51,874 nucleotides of DNA from Calothrix sp. MO_167.B12 (GCA_030066045.1 JASJCJ010000011.1:1-51874), one strand, 5' to 3'. Counted from the first letter of the stretch, positions 1 through 8,660 are shown. The notes: a model not told the origin generated them from the letters alone. Numbers and translations: made by a program.

Positions 1-61
1 GACCAATTAATCGCTGGGCTTCTCCGGGATGTTTTTCGATATACCCTGATATTGAATTCAT
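1..61 (-). CDS. N-terminal fragment of a probable transposase (runs off window)
   Basis: A minus-strand ATG at 59-61 opens a frame that continues past the left edge and begins MNSISGYIEKHPGEAQRLIG. The 'HPGEAQRLIG' type of start resembles the N-terminal helix-turn-helix of cyanobacterial DDE transposases. Only 20 residues are visible, so the family is a guess. The IS-rich surroundings fit a mobile gene. Confidence 0.4.
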   Translation of the reverse strand, partial: MNSISGYIEKHPGEAQRLIG

Positions 62-497
62 GTTTTAACCTTGATAAAAGCTGATTTAATATTATTTTAC
101 CAGATTTTATTTATATTCCGGAGATATCTATTGTAGTGCGGGCATCTTGCCCGCTTGCTGATTACAGCAGGGAGCGAGACGCTCCCACTACATTTTTTAC
201 CCTTCAGAACTTATGGGACAGACCACTAGTTTTAGGACTTACGCAATTGTGTTCACTTTCCTGCCAAATCCAAAAATTTAGAAGTGATTAATGAATCCTC
301 AAAACTAGGCACAGTAACCTATTGGTCACTGATACCTGTGAGGGCAGCCCCAATCTAGGAGCCTAACTGATAACTGATATAACCGTCATTTGTACCAGAA
401 AATGTCAAAATTAAATGTGTTTTGCGAACTGATCAGTCAGCGCAAGTGATCACAGCTTTGCAAATGCATGAATTGGAGACTACTATATTTATAATTT
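62..497. repeat. Intergenic region with dispersed repeats upstream of trpS
   Basis: Positions 131-193 are a GTAGTG...CACTAC-bounded palindromic unit carrying 'gcgggcatcttgcccgc' and 'gggagcgagacgctccc' hairpins; related copies lie at 23891-23966 and 29339-29420. At 205-231 is one end of an ACTAGTGGTCTGTCCCATAAG-like inverted-repeat element also seen at 29300-29454. At 235-250 there is a single AGGACTTACGCAA end, the terminal repeat of another small-element family in this window. No gene is visible here; the trpS promoter should lie in the last 150 bases, but no convincing -35/-10 pair stands out. Confidence 0.6.
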
Positions 498-1511
498 ATG
501 GGCAGGAAACAACGAGTTCTTTCTGGAGTTCAACCAACTGGTAATCTACATTTAGGCAACTACTTGGGTGCAATTCGCAACTGGGTAGAAGGTCAAAGTG
601 AGTACGAAAATTATCTGTTTATTGCTGATTTACACGCTATTACCGTACCCCATGATCCGGCAACCTTAGCAGCAAATACTTACAGCCTAGCTGCATTGTA
701 CTTGGCGTGTGGTTTGGATCTCAACGACTCCACCATTTTCGTCCAATCCCATGTTTCTGCCCATTGTGAGCTAACTTGGCTACTCAACTGTATCACCCCC
801 CTAAATTGGTTAGAAGATATGATCCAGTTTAAGGAAAAGGCTGTGAAGCAGGGTGAAAATGTCGGCGTGGGTTTACTGGACTATCCCGTACTCATGGCAT
901 CTGATATTTTACTGTACCAAGCGGATAAAGTACCCGTAGGTGAAGACCAAAAACAACATTTGGAATTAACGCGGGATATTGTCAACCGATTTAACCACCA
1001 ATTTGCCAAAAAAGACGAACCCGTGCTGAAATTACCAGATCCTTTGATTCGTAAGGAAGGAGCGCGGGTCATGAGTTTAACCGATGGTACAAAGAAAATG
1101 TCCAAATCCGATCCTTCGGAACTGAGTCGGATTAACTTGTTAGATTCTGCCGATGAAATTACCAAAAAAATTAAGCGGTGCAAAACTGACCCGATTCGCG
1201 GTTTAACCTTTGATGATCCAGAACGCCCAGAATGTAACAACCTCCTCAGCTTATATATGCTGCTTGCCGGCAAAACCAAGGCAGAAGTAGCAGCTGAGTG
1301 TCAAGATATGGGTTGGGGTCAATTTAAGCCTTTGTTAACAGAAACCACAATTACAGCCCTCAAACCCATTCAAGATAAATATCAGCAAATAATGGCAGAC
1401 AAAGGTTATTTGTCATCTGTATTGCGTGATGGTAGGGAAAAAGCAGAGAATATAGCTAAGCAAACTCTGACACAAGTAAAAGCCGCTATGGGTTATTCTA
1501 TGCCCCTTTGA
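498..1511 (+). CDS. trpS: Tryptophan--tRNA ligase
   Basis: Charges tRNA-Trp with tryptophan at the expense of ATP in the cytoplasm. The 337-residue product has the normal length for bacterial TrpRS. The class I HIGH-type signature appears as 'GVQPTGNLHLGNYLGA' near residues 11-26, and the KMSKS loop as 'KKMSKSDPSEL' near residue 199. The 'VPVGEDQKQHLELTRD' segment of the adenylate-binding region is also present. The start ATG at 498 gives the expected N-terminus just before the HIGH region. The next gene on the same strand starts 60 bases downstream, so the two may be co-transcribed. Nothing is broken or unusual. Confidence 0.98.
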   Translation: MGRKQRVLSGVQPTGNLHLGNYLGAIRNWVEGQSEYENYLFIADLHAITVPHDPATLAANTYSLAALYLACGLDLNDSTIFVQSHVSAHCELTWLLNCITPLNWLEDMIQFKEKAVKQGENVGVGLLDYPVLMASDILLYQADKVPVGEDQKQHLELTRDIVNRFNHQFAKKDEPVLKLPDPLIRKEGARVMSLTDGTKKMSKSDPSELSRINLLDSADEITKKIKRCKTDPIRGLTFDDPERPECNNLLSLYMLLAGKTKAEVAAECQDMGWGQFKPLLTETTITALKPIQDKYQQIMADKGYLSSVLRDGREKAENIAKQTLTQVKAAMGYSMPL

Positions 1512-1571
1512 GGTTTCGTTATTCAGCGTCATGTGTTATGTCTTTAACAAAGAATAACATTTCTCTATTTT

Positions 1572-2501
1572 ATGTACAATCAGCAGAATAACAAATCTCT
1601 GAATGCTTTCCGTAAAGCTGCTGAGGCGGGTGAATTTTTAATTACCGCCGAAGTAGCGCCTCCCAAGGGAGGAGATCCCAGTCATATGCTCTCAATGGTG
1701 GCGACCCTTAAGGGGAGGGTTCATGCCGTCAATATTACCGATGGTAGCCGTGCTGTGTTGCGGATGTCTCCATTGCCAGCGTCAATCATTCTGTTGCAAC
1801 ATGGTATTGAACCAATATGTCAGATGGCTTGCCGCGATCGCAACCGTATTGGTTTACAAGCAGACTTGATGGGTGCTGATGCTTTAGGTATTCACAATGT
1901 TTTAGCTTTGACAGGTGATCCTGTGAAAGCAGGTGATAACCCTGATGCGAAAGGGGTGTTTGATTTAGAAGCTGTGCGACTGTTGCAAGCAATTGACAAA
2001 CTCAATCATGGCTTTGATTACAACGATAAGCCCTTGAGGGATGGTAGCCTGGATTTATTTCCTGGTGCAGCAGTGGACCCCCAATGTCCCAGTTGGTCCG
2101 GTTTGCAACGAAGATTTGAGCGTAAGTTACAAGCAGGAGCGCAGTTTTTTCAAAGTCAGTTAATTACAGATTTTGAAAGGTTAGATAAGTTTATGGATCA
2201 AATTGCTGCTGGTTGTGATAAACCAATCTTGGCAGGAATTTTCCTGTTGAAGTCAGCAAAAAATGCTCGCTTTATCAACCGTGCGGTTCCTGGGGTCAAT
2301 ATTCCCGAACACATCATTGAGCGTCTGGAGGGGGCAAAAGACCCCTTGGAAGAAGGGATGAAAATTGCTGCTGAACAAGTGCAAATAGCGCGACAATTGT
2401 GTCAGGGTGTACATATGATGGCGGTGAAGCGTGAAGATTTGATTGCACCAATTTTGAATCTAGCTGGTGTGAAGCCATTAGGTGAATTGGTGACGGTGTA
2501 A
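1572..2501 (+). CDS. metF: Methylenetetrahydrofolate reductase-like protein
   Basis: The 309-residue product belongs to the MTHFR family of flavin TIM barrels, which reduce 5,10-methylene-THF to 5-methyl-THF for methionine synthesis. Visible family marks are 'ITAEVAPPKGGDP' near the N-terminus, 'LALTGDPVKAGDNPDAKGVFDLEAVRLLQ' in the middle, 'GAQFFQSQLITDFERLDKF' and 'PILAGIFLLKSAKNARFINRAVPGVNIPE'. It starts 60 bases after trpS on the same strand. The long cyanobacterial form differs from E. coli MetF, so the exact electron donor is not clear. A hairpin terminator candidate follows 30 bases after the stop. Confidence 0.88.
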   Translation: MYNQQNNKSLNAFRKAAEAGEFLITAEVAPPKGGDPSHMLSMVATLKGRVHAVNITDGSRAVLRMSPLPASIILLQHGIEPICQMACRDRNRIGLQADLMGADALGIHNVLALTGDPVKAGDNPDAKGVFDLEAVRLLQAIDKLNHGFDYNDKPLRDGSLDLFPGAAVDPQCPSWSGLQRRFERKLQAGAQFFQSQLITDFERLDKFMDQIAAGCDKPILAGIFLLKSAKNARFINRAVPGVNIPEHIIERLEGAKDPLEEGMKIAAEQVQIARQLCQGVHMMAVKREDLIAPILNLAGVKPLGELVTV

Positions 2502-2530
2502 TTTCTGGGTAACGTCTGTATATATTTTTT

Positions 2531-2562
2531 TCAAAGCAGTCAGACTTAACTGGCTGCTTTGA
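2531..2562 (+). terminator. Stem-loop after the MTHFR gene
   Basis: TCAAAGCAG (2531-2539) pairs with CTGCTTTGA (2554-2562) across a 14-base loop, 30 bases after the stop codon. The T-rich stretch lies before rather than directly after the stem, so intrinsic termination is plausible but unproven. Confidence 0.5.
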
Positions 2563-2593
2563 TGTTTATTATCGCTAGATTTTTTGATTCAAG

Positions 2594-2765
2594 CTAGGGC
2601 GTGTTTTCAAAGTAGCCTTCACCCTAAAAGGGTGCGGCTATACGTACAAAGTCCGCCTGCGCGGACTAGGTCAAATCAAGGTTTTGAGCCTGCTCCCGGC
2701 AGGCTTTGCTCGTGTAGCCCCAGGCTTTAGCCTGCGGGTTTTAGGAGTTTGAAAACACGCCCTAG
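2594..2765. repeat. 172-bp MITE-like element with 18-bp perfect terminal inverted repeats
   Basis: CTAGGGCGTGTTTTCAAA (2594-2611) is exactly inverted at 2748-2765. No ORF lies inside; the interior holds further small hairpins such as gtccgcctgcgcggac. CTAG at both tips could be a target duplication. Isolated ends of the same family occur at 4843-4860 and near 13762-13780, which supports a mobile, non-autonomous origin. Confidence 0.8.
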
Positions 2766-3020
2766 TCTCTCATGGGAAAATCCCACAACCAATGATCTGA
2801 AAATGCTTTGTAACTAAATCCTCAAGGGCGCACCCAATGCGCCCCTACTGGGTGCTTCTTAACTATTTTCAAGCAAGTCTCTCATGGTCAAATCTCACAA
2901 CCAAATCATGAAAATATCTTGAGTGCGGTTCCTACACCTAAGCTGTCAACCATTAACCGTCAACCATCAACTAACAACTATCAACTAACAACTAACAACT
3001 AACAACTATTTTCAAGCAAG
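2766..3020. repeat. Dispersed repeat and short tandem repeats directly before the methyltransferase
   Basis: The block around 2820-2876 ('gggcgcacccaatgcgcccctactgggtgctt...aactattttcaagcaag') recurs at about 50165-50222. The tail 'ctattttcaagcaag' is repeated at 2862-2876 and at 3006-3020, the second copy ending on the base before the ATG of the next gene. Between them, 2957-3010 is a run of 'caactaacaacta' units. Confidence 0.65.
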
Positions 3021-4067
3021 ATGAATATTGTATCTCTTTTTTCTGGATGTGGAGGTTTAGATTTAGGCTTTAGTCAAGCAGGATTTAATGTAGTTTGGGC
3101 AAATGAATATGATAAGTCTATATGGGATACATATGAGTTAAATCATCCCCACACAAAGCTAGATAAAAGAGATATAAAAAATATTGTAGCTGATGATATT
3201 CCTGATTGTATAGGAATTATCGGCGGACCTCCTTGTCAAAGTTGGAGTGAAGCTGGTGCAGGAAGAGGAATTAATGATAGTAGAGGTCAGTTATTTTATG
3301 AATACATTAGAATTATTCAAGAGAAAAAACCTCTTTTTTTTGTGGCAGAAAATGTCAGTGGTATTTTAGCTGAAAAACATAATCAGGCATTTACAAAAAT
3401 ATTATCTTTATTTAAGAACACCGGGTATAATATTACTTATAAATTACTCAATGCTTACCATTTCCAAGTTCCGCAAGATAGAAAACGGGTAATTATAGTC
3501 GGTTATCGGGAAGATATTGGGGGAATATTTGATTTTCCACAACATGAAAATCAAGTTTTAACTCTTAGAGATGCTATCTATGATATCAGCACTATAGAAC
3601 CCATACCAGTAGCAAGAGAAGTAACAAAACCTCATGATTTAGTACCTAACCATGAATATATGGAAGGTAGTTTTTCCAGTATGTATATGTCAAGGAATAG
3701 AGTTAGGAACTGGGAAGAGCCTTCTTTTACAATTCAGGCAGGTGGTAGACATGCTCCTATTCATCCTCAAGCTAATAAAATGATTTGGGTGGCAAAAGAT
3801 AAGTGGATGTTTGACCCAAATTCACTTCACCCATATCGGAGATTATCTGTGAGGGAATGTGCCAGAATACAAACTTTTCCAGATGATTTTATTTTTAAAT
3901 ACAAGTATATTGCTGATGGTTATAAAATGGTGGGCAATGCCGTACCTGTTAGATTAGCTAAAATTCTAGCTAGGAAAATATATGTAGATATAAAACAATA
4001 TCAAGAGTTGGGCTATTGTCATAAATTATGCCAACAGCAACCTATTAAACAACTCACATTATTCTGA
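3021..4067 (+). CDS. Orphan DNA (cytosine-5-)-methyltransferase
   Basis: Transfers a methyl group from S-adenosylmethionine to C5 of cytosine in a specific DNA site. The 348-residue protein has the ordered C5-MTase motifs: I 'SLFSGCGGLDLGF' (residues 5-17), IV 'GGPPCQSWSEAG' with the catalytic Cys near residue 73, VI 'ENVSGIL', VIII 'QDRKRVIIVGYR', and X 'YKMVGNAVPVRLA' near the end. The region before motif IX is the likely target recognition domain. No restriction endonuclease or helicase gene is adjacent, so it is probably solitary. Codons are clearly more AT-rich than in trpS. The ATG follows a dispersed repeat directly, with no recognisable Shine-Dalgarno sequence. The target site cannot be predicted from sequence. 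Confidence 0.93.
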   Translation: MNIVSLFSGCGGLDLGFSQAGFNVVWANEYDKSIWDTYELNHPHTKLDKRDIKNIVADDIPDCIGIIGGPPCQSWSEAGAGRGINDSRGQLFYEYIRIIQEKKPLFFVAENVSGILAEKHNQAFTKILSLFKNTGYNITYKLLNAYHFQVPQDRKRVIIVGYREDIGGIFDFPQHENQVLTLRDAIYDISTIEPIPVAREVTKPHDLVPNHEYMEGSFSSMYMSRNRVRNWEEPSFTIQAGGRHAPIHPQANKMIWVAKDKWMFDPNSLHPYRRLSVRECARIQTFPDDFIFKYKYIADGYKMVGNAVPVRLAKILARKIYVDIKQYQELGYCHKLCQQQPIKQLTLF

Positions 4068-4189
4068 GGATCCACAGATCCCCGACTTCTTTACTCTTAA
4101 CTTGCACATTTTATAACCCTTATATAGCAAGGACTTTAGCCAAACAAGAAACATGTGCTAGTTTCATTCGTTGGGAGGGAATTTCATTC

Positions 4190-4219
4190 TTTTGACTTTT
4201 GACTTTTGACTTTTGACTT
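4190..4219. repeat. Heptamer tandem repeat (TTTTGAC)n
   Basis: Four consecutive TTTTGAC units, a short tandemly repeated repetitive sequence of the kind common between genes of heterocystous cyanobacteria. Confidence 0.85.
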
Positions 4220-4234
4220 CCCCTCCTGGGGTGC

Positions 4235-4345
4235 TCACATCTTGCACCACATGATTATTGCGAAAATTATCGCCTGTAACCCTTATTATTTCCTAGGGTG
4301 GGCAATGCCCACCTTACGCTTATTGAGAAGGTGCAAGATATGTGG
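4235..4345. repeat. About 111-bp inverted-repeat element, TCTTGCACC family
   Basis: Begins TCACATCTTGCACCACA and ends GGTGCAAGATATGTGGA, an imperfect terminal inverted repeat, with a 'gggtgggcaatgcccacc' hairpin inside. The same element lies in opposite orientation at 49777-49887, where it interrupts a tnpB remnant. Non-coding. Confidence 0.75.
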
Positions 4346-4901
4346 ATCCCCGATTTCTTTAAGGATGCTGCTGGCGGGCGAATAGTGGGTATGAACCCTG
4401 ATTATGCTAAAAGCTGGGGATTACTGGAATAATATCAAATCAAAGAATGTTTGCGACATATCCAATTGTAATCCCACCGTAACCCCGCCCCTACCAATAA
4501 ATTATGTGTTGCATTCTTTGTTCAAATTGGTATAATTCGGGCTGGTTTTTTTCTGCCCCCACTCCCAAATCGCTCACACCCGTGACTTATCAAAATTGGA
4601 CGAGTTCATTATCGAACGAAGAATTTTGGGTTGGGAGCATCCTAATTTTTCAAAAATATTATCTAGTGGGAACATCTTGCTCCCTGGATATCTGATGCGG
4701 GCAAGACTTCGGCGTGAGCTCAGACGTTCGGCTCAGCTCAGTCGAGCCGTCGAACGCTGCCCGCACTACAATTTTTAATATTTGGGATGCTCCCGTTGGG
4801 TTTCGTTCCTCAACCCAACCTACAATTTATTTCAATTTTGGGTTTGAAAACACGCCCTAGTGTTCCACCACTGAAGAACTATTTATCTTTTTGGTGTTCC
4901 C
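4346..4901. repeat. Gene-free region with a 162-bp MITE (4633-4794) and a solo element end (4843-4860)
   Basis: Element 4633-4794 begins GGGAGCATCCTAATTTT and ends TTTGGGATGCTCCC, flanked by near-identical 8-base direct repeats TTTGGGTT (4625-4632) and GTTGGGTT (4795-4802). It belongs to the same family as 5858-6027 and 25511-25623. At 4843-4860 is a single TTTGAAAACACGCCCTAG end of the 2594-2765 family. The rest (4346-4632) holds only short spurious frames. Confidence 0.7.
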
Positions 4902-5750
4902 TTATTGTGATCGATGCCAACGAAAATTCTTGGGAATGCGTAATCTATTATTCCTGCGATGGTGGGAGGGCTGACGCTTCTTTCGAGGATGATAATCCTT
5001 AACGACATTTAATATGTAAATGACATCAACTTTAAGATTAGGACTTTTCCTAATAGAGGTAAACCGAATCTCATGTTTACCAGGTCGCAAAGGTTTAAGC
5101 AAGAGCCAGTATCCATCTGACACAGCCGGTGAGAGTTTGCCTGGGTCTAAACCGAAATCTGTGTTAGCAATCCCTCCCTCCTTAAATTTAATAGTGAAAC
5201 CACCTGGAGGTGACTGCACGCGATAGGCAAAGAGATCTTTGACAGGTCTTCCGTTTATCTTAGCCGTAAGTTCTATATTGTTTTCCGGCGTTGGGTTTTT
5301 CAATTCGTTGCCGAGGTTTACTTGCTCTCTAAGCTCTTCGACTGTATCACCCTCTTCAGGGATTAATATACCGTTGAGCAGAGGTAAGAAAAGAGGTGTG
5401 TTAGCTGGTACTGTGCATTCTCGAGTCACTGGCTTTTCGTTACCGAATGTGCCTGCCAGGAAAAATACATTAGCAACCTTAAATTGCCCCTCTTGGCAAT
5501 CCTCACCGTTTTCATCCAATATCGGATTTGACTCGGTTGGTATATTTAAAGCCCATTCCCACCACTTGCCGACGAGGTCACCGTAGTTAGTACCAAAAGC
5601 TTCTCGGTTTGGTGGCACAATTTGCTTAAATCTAGGTTTATATTCATTAGCTTTTACATTTGTTAGACCAACTGTTGTAGTTAGGAGAGCAGCTGTGATC
5701 AGTCCAGCACTTGCTCTACGGAAATGAAATGAGCGTGATAGAAACTGCAT
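4902..5750 (-). CDS. Secreted protein of unknown function
   Basis: The 282-residue product starts with a clear signal peptide: basic RSFHFRRAS, hydrophobic 'AGLITAALLTTTVGLT', and a likely cleavage after VKA near residue 34. The mature part has a motif-like segment 'GDLVGKWWEWALNIPTESNPILDENGEDC' near residue 60, two cysteines that could form a disulfide (near residues 84 and 112), and a beta-rich 'KPLRPGKHEIRFTSIRKSPNLKVDVIYILNVV' end. I recall similar WWEWALNIP proteins being annotated as hypothetical exported proteins in bacteria, but no activity is known to me. The last 33 residues after 'ILNVVKD' are abruptly basic and low-quality, as if the original end had been lost to a frameshift. 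Both flanks are repeat-rich. Confidence 0.72.
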   Translation of the reverse strand: MQFLSRSFHFRRASAGLITAALLTTTVGLTNVKANEYKPRFKQIVPPNREAFGTNYGDLVGKWWEWALNIPTESNPILDENGEDCQEGQFKVANVFFLAGTFGNEKPVTRECTVPANTPLFLPLLNGILIPEEGDTVEELREQVNLGNELKNPTPENNIELTAKINGRPVKDLFAYRVQSPPGGFTIKFKEGGIANTDFGLDPGKLSPAVSDGYWLLLKPLRPGKHEIRFTSIRKSPNLKVDVIYILNVVKDYHPRKKRQPSHHRRNNRLRIPKNFRWHRSQ

Positions 5751-5857
5751 AAATTCCTCTCAACTGATATTTTGATGTGTGATGTTTTAAAAGTTCCAGC
5801 AAAATATCAGGACTTACGCAGGGACAACGTAATTAACCTTGTAATTAACCTTTGTTC

Positions 5858-6027
5858 GGGAGCATCCCAATTTTTCAAAAATATGCCGTAGTGGGAGCCG
5901 GAAAGCTCCCTTGATATACAAAGCGGGCAAGATGCCTGCACTACAAGCGAAGCGGGCAAGATGCACGCACTACAAGCGAAGCGGGCAAGATGCACGCACT
6001 ACAAATTTAAGCATTTGGGATGCTCCC
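5858..6027. repeat. 170-bp MITE with 13-bp TIRs and 8-bp target duplication
   Basis: GGGAGCATCCCAA at 5858-5870 is inverted as TTGGGATGCTCCC at 6015-6027. Flanks are CTTTGTTC (5850-5857) and GTTTGTTC (6028-6035), an 8-base duplication with one mismatch. The interior carries three tandem 'aagcgggcaagatgc.tgcactacaagcg' units. A solo AGGACTTACGCA end of another family lies just outside, at about 5810-5821. Confidence 0.85.
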
Positions 6028-6893
6028 GTTTGTTCGGGTTAAGGAGGTTTATTCAATGTTGATTGGCTAAACGACGCAGGCACGTTGACAGTTCCCAGAA
6101 TAAGGCAACGATGTAATAAGGGTTGCAGCTTATACCGAACTCAGGTTAATTACAGTCATTGAGAAGCAAGGCACTTACCAGTAATAAAATGCCCAGCCTT
6201 TTTATTTTTTGGATCTTCCCAAGGAAGCAATCCCAAACAACTGATTTTAAGTCCCTCCGGGACAGGCTACGCCAACGTAACAAGTGGGTAAGTAAGTCCT
6301 ACGATATAAAGAAAGCAGAATTTTAACACCACCAATAATTCAGCGTTACGTTTCGTTTGTGGGAGTATCCCAAATGTTTGAATTCACTATCATGGTTCAT
6401 TCCACTACGCTTCATGAACCATCTTGTAAGATTCTTTGTTAACACTCAGAATGATAATTTATGGTGTTGTTGCAAAATTGGGATGTTTCCTAGTTCTTCA
6501 ACCCAACGCTAAATTAACACTTTTGATATTTTTATCTATTAAAATCTAATTTGAAAGAGGATTCTAGGTCACTTTGGTAGTAACAATGGTACTAAAAACA
6601 ATATTCCCCACTTCTTAGTTTCAAAAGTCTATCTCCTACAAGGAAAAAGATTTAGAGAGATTTTTAACGCGATGTGCAACTTTATCTTGAGTTCTCTCCT
6701 TGCAAAGGAGATTTAGGGAGGATAAACATGCTTATTTACTCAAGTTAAGATCCCCCAACCCCCTTAAAAAGGGGGCTTTAAAAAAGTTGCATATGGCGTT
6801 TTTTAGTAAGCTTTTAGACTTTCCAAACATCCTCTAAGAACTTATAAATAGTTTACTATGAGGTAATGTCCCATTTTTTCTCAAAAGTTTTAT
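6028..6893. repeat. Gene-free region upstream of the cytochrome gene, with a 135-bp inverted-repeat element
   Basis: A dispersed 'ataccgaactcaggttaatta' motif lies near 6132-6154 (further copies near 19680 and 29220). 6666-6800 is bounded by AACGCGATGTGCAACTTT and its imperfect inverse AAAAGTTGCATATGGCGTT; a related element lies at 14083-14308. The interior has a 'cccccaacccccttaaaaaggggg' hairpin. Single ends resembling the GGGAGCATCCCAA family occur at 6361-6375 and 6477-6490. No coding frame is convincing. Confidence 0.6.
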
Positions 6894-7241
6894 ATGTATT
6901 TCAGCAAAAAAATCTTCTTAAGTATCTGCCTAATATCAATCATTACCTTAAATATGATATTTCCCCCCACGGCATTCGCTGCTAATACTACCAATGGCGC
7001 GAAAATCTTTGCAGCTAATTGTGCTGGTTGTCACATTAATGGTGGCAATATTATTAGGCGTGGTAAAAATCTGAAAATGAGGGCATTAAAAAAGTATGGC
7101 ATGGATTCAGTAGATGCGATCGCGTCTATAGTTGCCAATGGTAAAAATAATATGTCAGCTTACAAAGAACGCCTCACCGAACAAGAAATACAAGATGTAG
7201 CAGCTTATACTTTACAACAAGCACAACAAAACTGGCGTTAA
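6894..7241 (+). CDS. petJ: Cytochrome c6-like protein
   Basis: Class I c-type cytochrome of the thylakoid lumen; c6 carries electrons from cytochrome b6f to photosystem I or an oxidase. Of 115 residues, the first 29 are a signal peptide (KK, then 'IFLSICLISIITLNMIF', cleavage after AFA). The mature domain begins 'ANTTNGAKIFAANCAGCH', with the CxxCH haem site. The sixth ligand is the Met in 'NNMSAYKERLTEQEIQDVAAY', where the usual c6 motif is MPAF, so Met-Pro is replaced by Met-Ser. Length fits c6. The departure at the axial Met, and 'IIRRGKNLKM', suggest a c6 variant rather than the main PetJ. Confidence 0.85.
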   Translation: MYFSKKIFLSICLISIITLNMIFPPTAFAANTTNGAKIFAANCAGCHINGGNIIRRGKNLKMRALKKYGMDSVDAIASIVANGKNNMSAYKERLTEQEIQDVAAYTLQQAQQNWR

Positions 7242-7266
7242 TTGAGAAATATGGCGATATATTTAC

Positions 7267-7547
7267 AGGACTTACGCAATTGTCACAATCGGTGGTTGGT
7301 GCGTGATGTTATAAGTCTTATTGCTACGTTCAAATATTTTCTTTGCACCTCACGCAACGGCAATAATGCGGGTAGAAAATCTACACCACATTTTGCCTCC
7401 CCTACAGGGGTGAGCGAAAAAAAGTGTGGGGAGTGTGGGGAGTGTGGGAGGTGTGGGGAGTGATTTTTTGGATATTTAGCTAGAAATCCCACTCAAAATT
7501 TCGTTCACCCCCCCCTACAGAAAAAATATACCAGTTGCGTAAGTCCT
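7267..7547. repeat. 281-bp MITE-like element with AGGACTTACGCAA ends
   Basis: AGGACTTACGCAATTG at 7267-7282 is inverted as CAGTTGCGTAAGTCCT at 7532-7547. The interior holds a GTGGGGAGT tandem array (about 7425-7461) and no convincing gene. The same ends bound elements at 50036-50237 and 51301-51434, and occur singly near 235 and 5810. Confidence 0.75.
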
Positions 7548-7550
7548 AAT

Positions 7551-8660
7551 TTATTCTTCTTTCTTTTGAATTTTGACTTTTGATTTTTGACTTATCAGAC
7601 TGTTTTCTGCTTGTGCGAGCAATTTTGGCTTTAAGTAGAGATTTTCTAATAAGACTGCAATCCCAGCTACCCAAGGTGGAATAATTAAAGCACCAATAAT
7701 CCCTAACACTTGAGTTCCTCCCAGTACTGCTAAGAGTTGATATAGAGGATGAACCCGCACTGAAGAACCAACTAATAAGGGATCGAGTACATAAGTCTCT
7801 ACGTTTTGGATAATTACGAACAATAGCAGTACCCAGAGAAATTTCCAACCACCGAGAGGAATGGCAACAATTAATGCGGGAATTGCACCTAATACTGGTC
7901 CAATGAAGGGGATTAAGTTGGTAAATCCGGCAATTACACCCAAGGCTAGAGCAAATTCTGATAATCCTAAAATGCTTAATCCTAGGGTAATTGCAACCCC
8001 GAGAATTGCTGATACTAATACCCTACCTTGAATATAACCCCCCATGCGCCGAGAAATGGGTGTAACTTGCTCTGCCAGACGTGTGTCCCAAGGTTGGGGG
8101 AACAGATTTACTAAACTATTAATTAAAGTTTGGCTTCCAGCAACCATGTAACCGGAAATTACGATGGCAAAAATTAGGTTGAGAACGCTACCGACAATAC
8201 CAAAAGTCAAGCCAAATGAACGAACTAATAATCTTTGGCTGGAACGCAGCACTAAATTAATAAAGCCTTGGATATCAAAAAATCGCTCGACGGACTCTAT
8301 TTGAGTTACCCCCATTCGCAGTGCTAAGGCTTCAGAAGTAGCGCGTAAATTTTCTAGATAAATGGGTAGTTTACGAGCTAATCGCTGGATTTGTTCGGAA
8401 ACTGAAGGACCAATTAGCAAACCCATGCCAATCAGTCCAGAAATGATGGTAATATAAACTACAATCACACCCAGCCAACGGGGTAGGCGCAATTTTTTTT
8501 CCGCTACACCTACTACTGGTGAAATGGCAGATGCCAAAATGATGGCAATCATCAAGCTTAATAATAAACTCCGTAATTGCCACAATAATAGTACTGCCAA
8601 TCCTGTAGTAATTATTAACAGTAAGTCTGAAAGGGAAACTCCCCTACGTTGAAAAGACAT
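7551..8660 (-). CDS. AI-2E family (PerM/YdiK-type) membrane permease
   Basis: The 369-residue integral membrane protein has the AI-2E transporter (PF01594) layout: paired hydrophobic segments at the N-terminus ('LLLIITTGLAVLLLWQL', 'LLSLMIAIILASAISPVVG'), 'VIVVYITIISGLIGMGLLIGP', a soluble stretch (residues about 85-145), then several C-terminal helices including the family hallmark 'GVIAGFTNLIPFIGPVLGAIPALIVA' and 'LDPLLVGSSVRVHPLYQLLAVLGG'. The substrate is unknown; members have been linked to autoinducer release, Na+/H+ exchange or other export. It lies downstream of cysS on the same strand, with a strong hairpin between them. The stop lies 4 bases beyond the element at 7267-7547; the last residues may derive from adjacent TTTTGAC repeats. 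Confidence 0.9.
   Translation of the reverse strand: MSFQRRGVSLSDLLLIITTGLAVLLLWQLRSLLLSLMIAIILASAISPVVGVAEKKLRLPRWLGVIVVYITIISGLIGMGLLIGPSVSEQIQRLARKLPIYLENLRATSEALALRMGVTQIESVERFFDIQGFINLVLRSSQRLLVRSFGLTFGIVGSVLNLIFAIVISGYMVAGSQTLINSLVNLFPQPWDTRLAEQVTPISRRMGGYIQGRVLVSAILGVAITLGLSILGLSEFALALGVIAGFTNLIPFIGPVLGAIPALIVAIPLGGWKFLWVLLLFVIIQNVETYVLDPLLVGSSVRVHPLYQLLAVLGGTQVLGIIGALIIPPWVAGIAVLLENLYLKPKLLAQAENSLISQKSKVKIQKKEE

Noticed and set aside
5807-5995. Minus-strand frame made of repeated 'ASCPLC' type peptides
   Set aside because: It is a translation of the tandem units inside a MITE.
5858-6027. Possible CRISPR array (repeated 'aagcgggcaagatgc')
   Set aside because: The units are contiguous copies without unique spacers and sit inside an inverted-repeat element.
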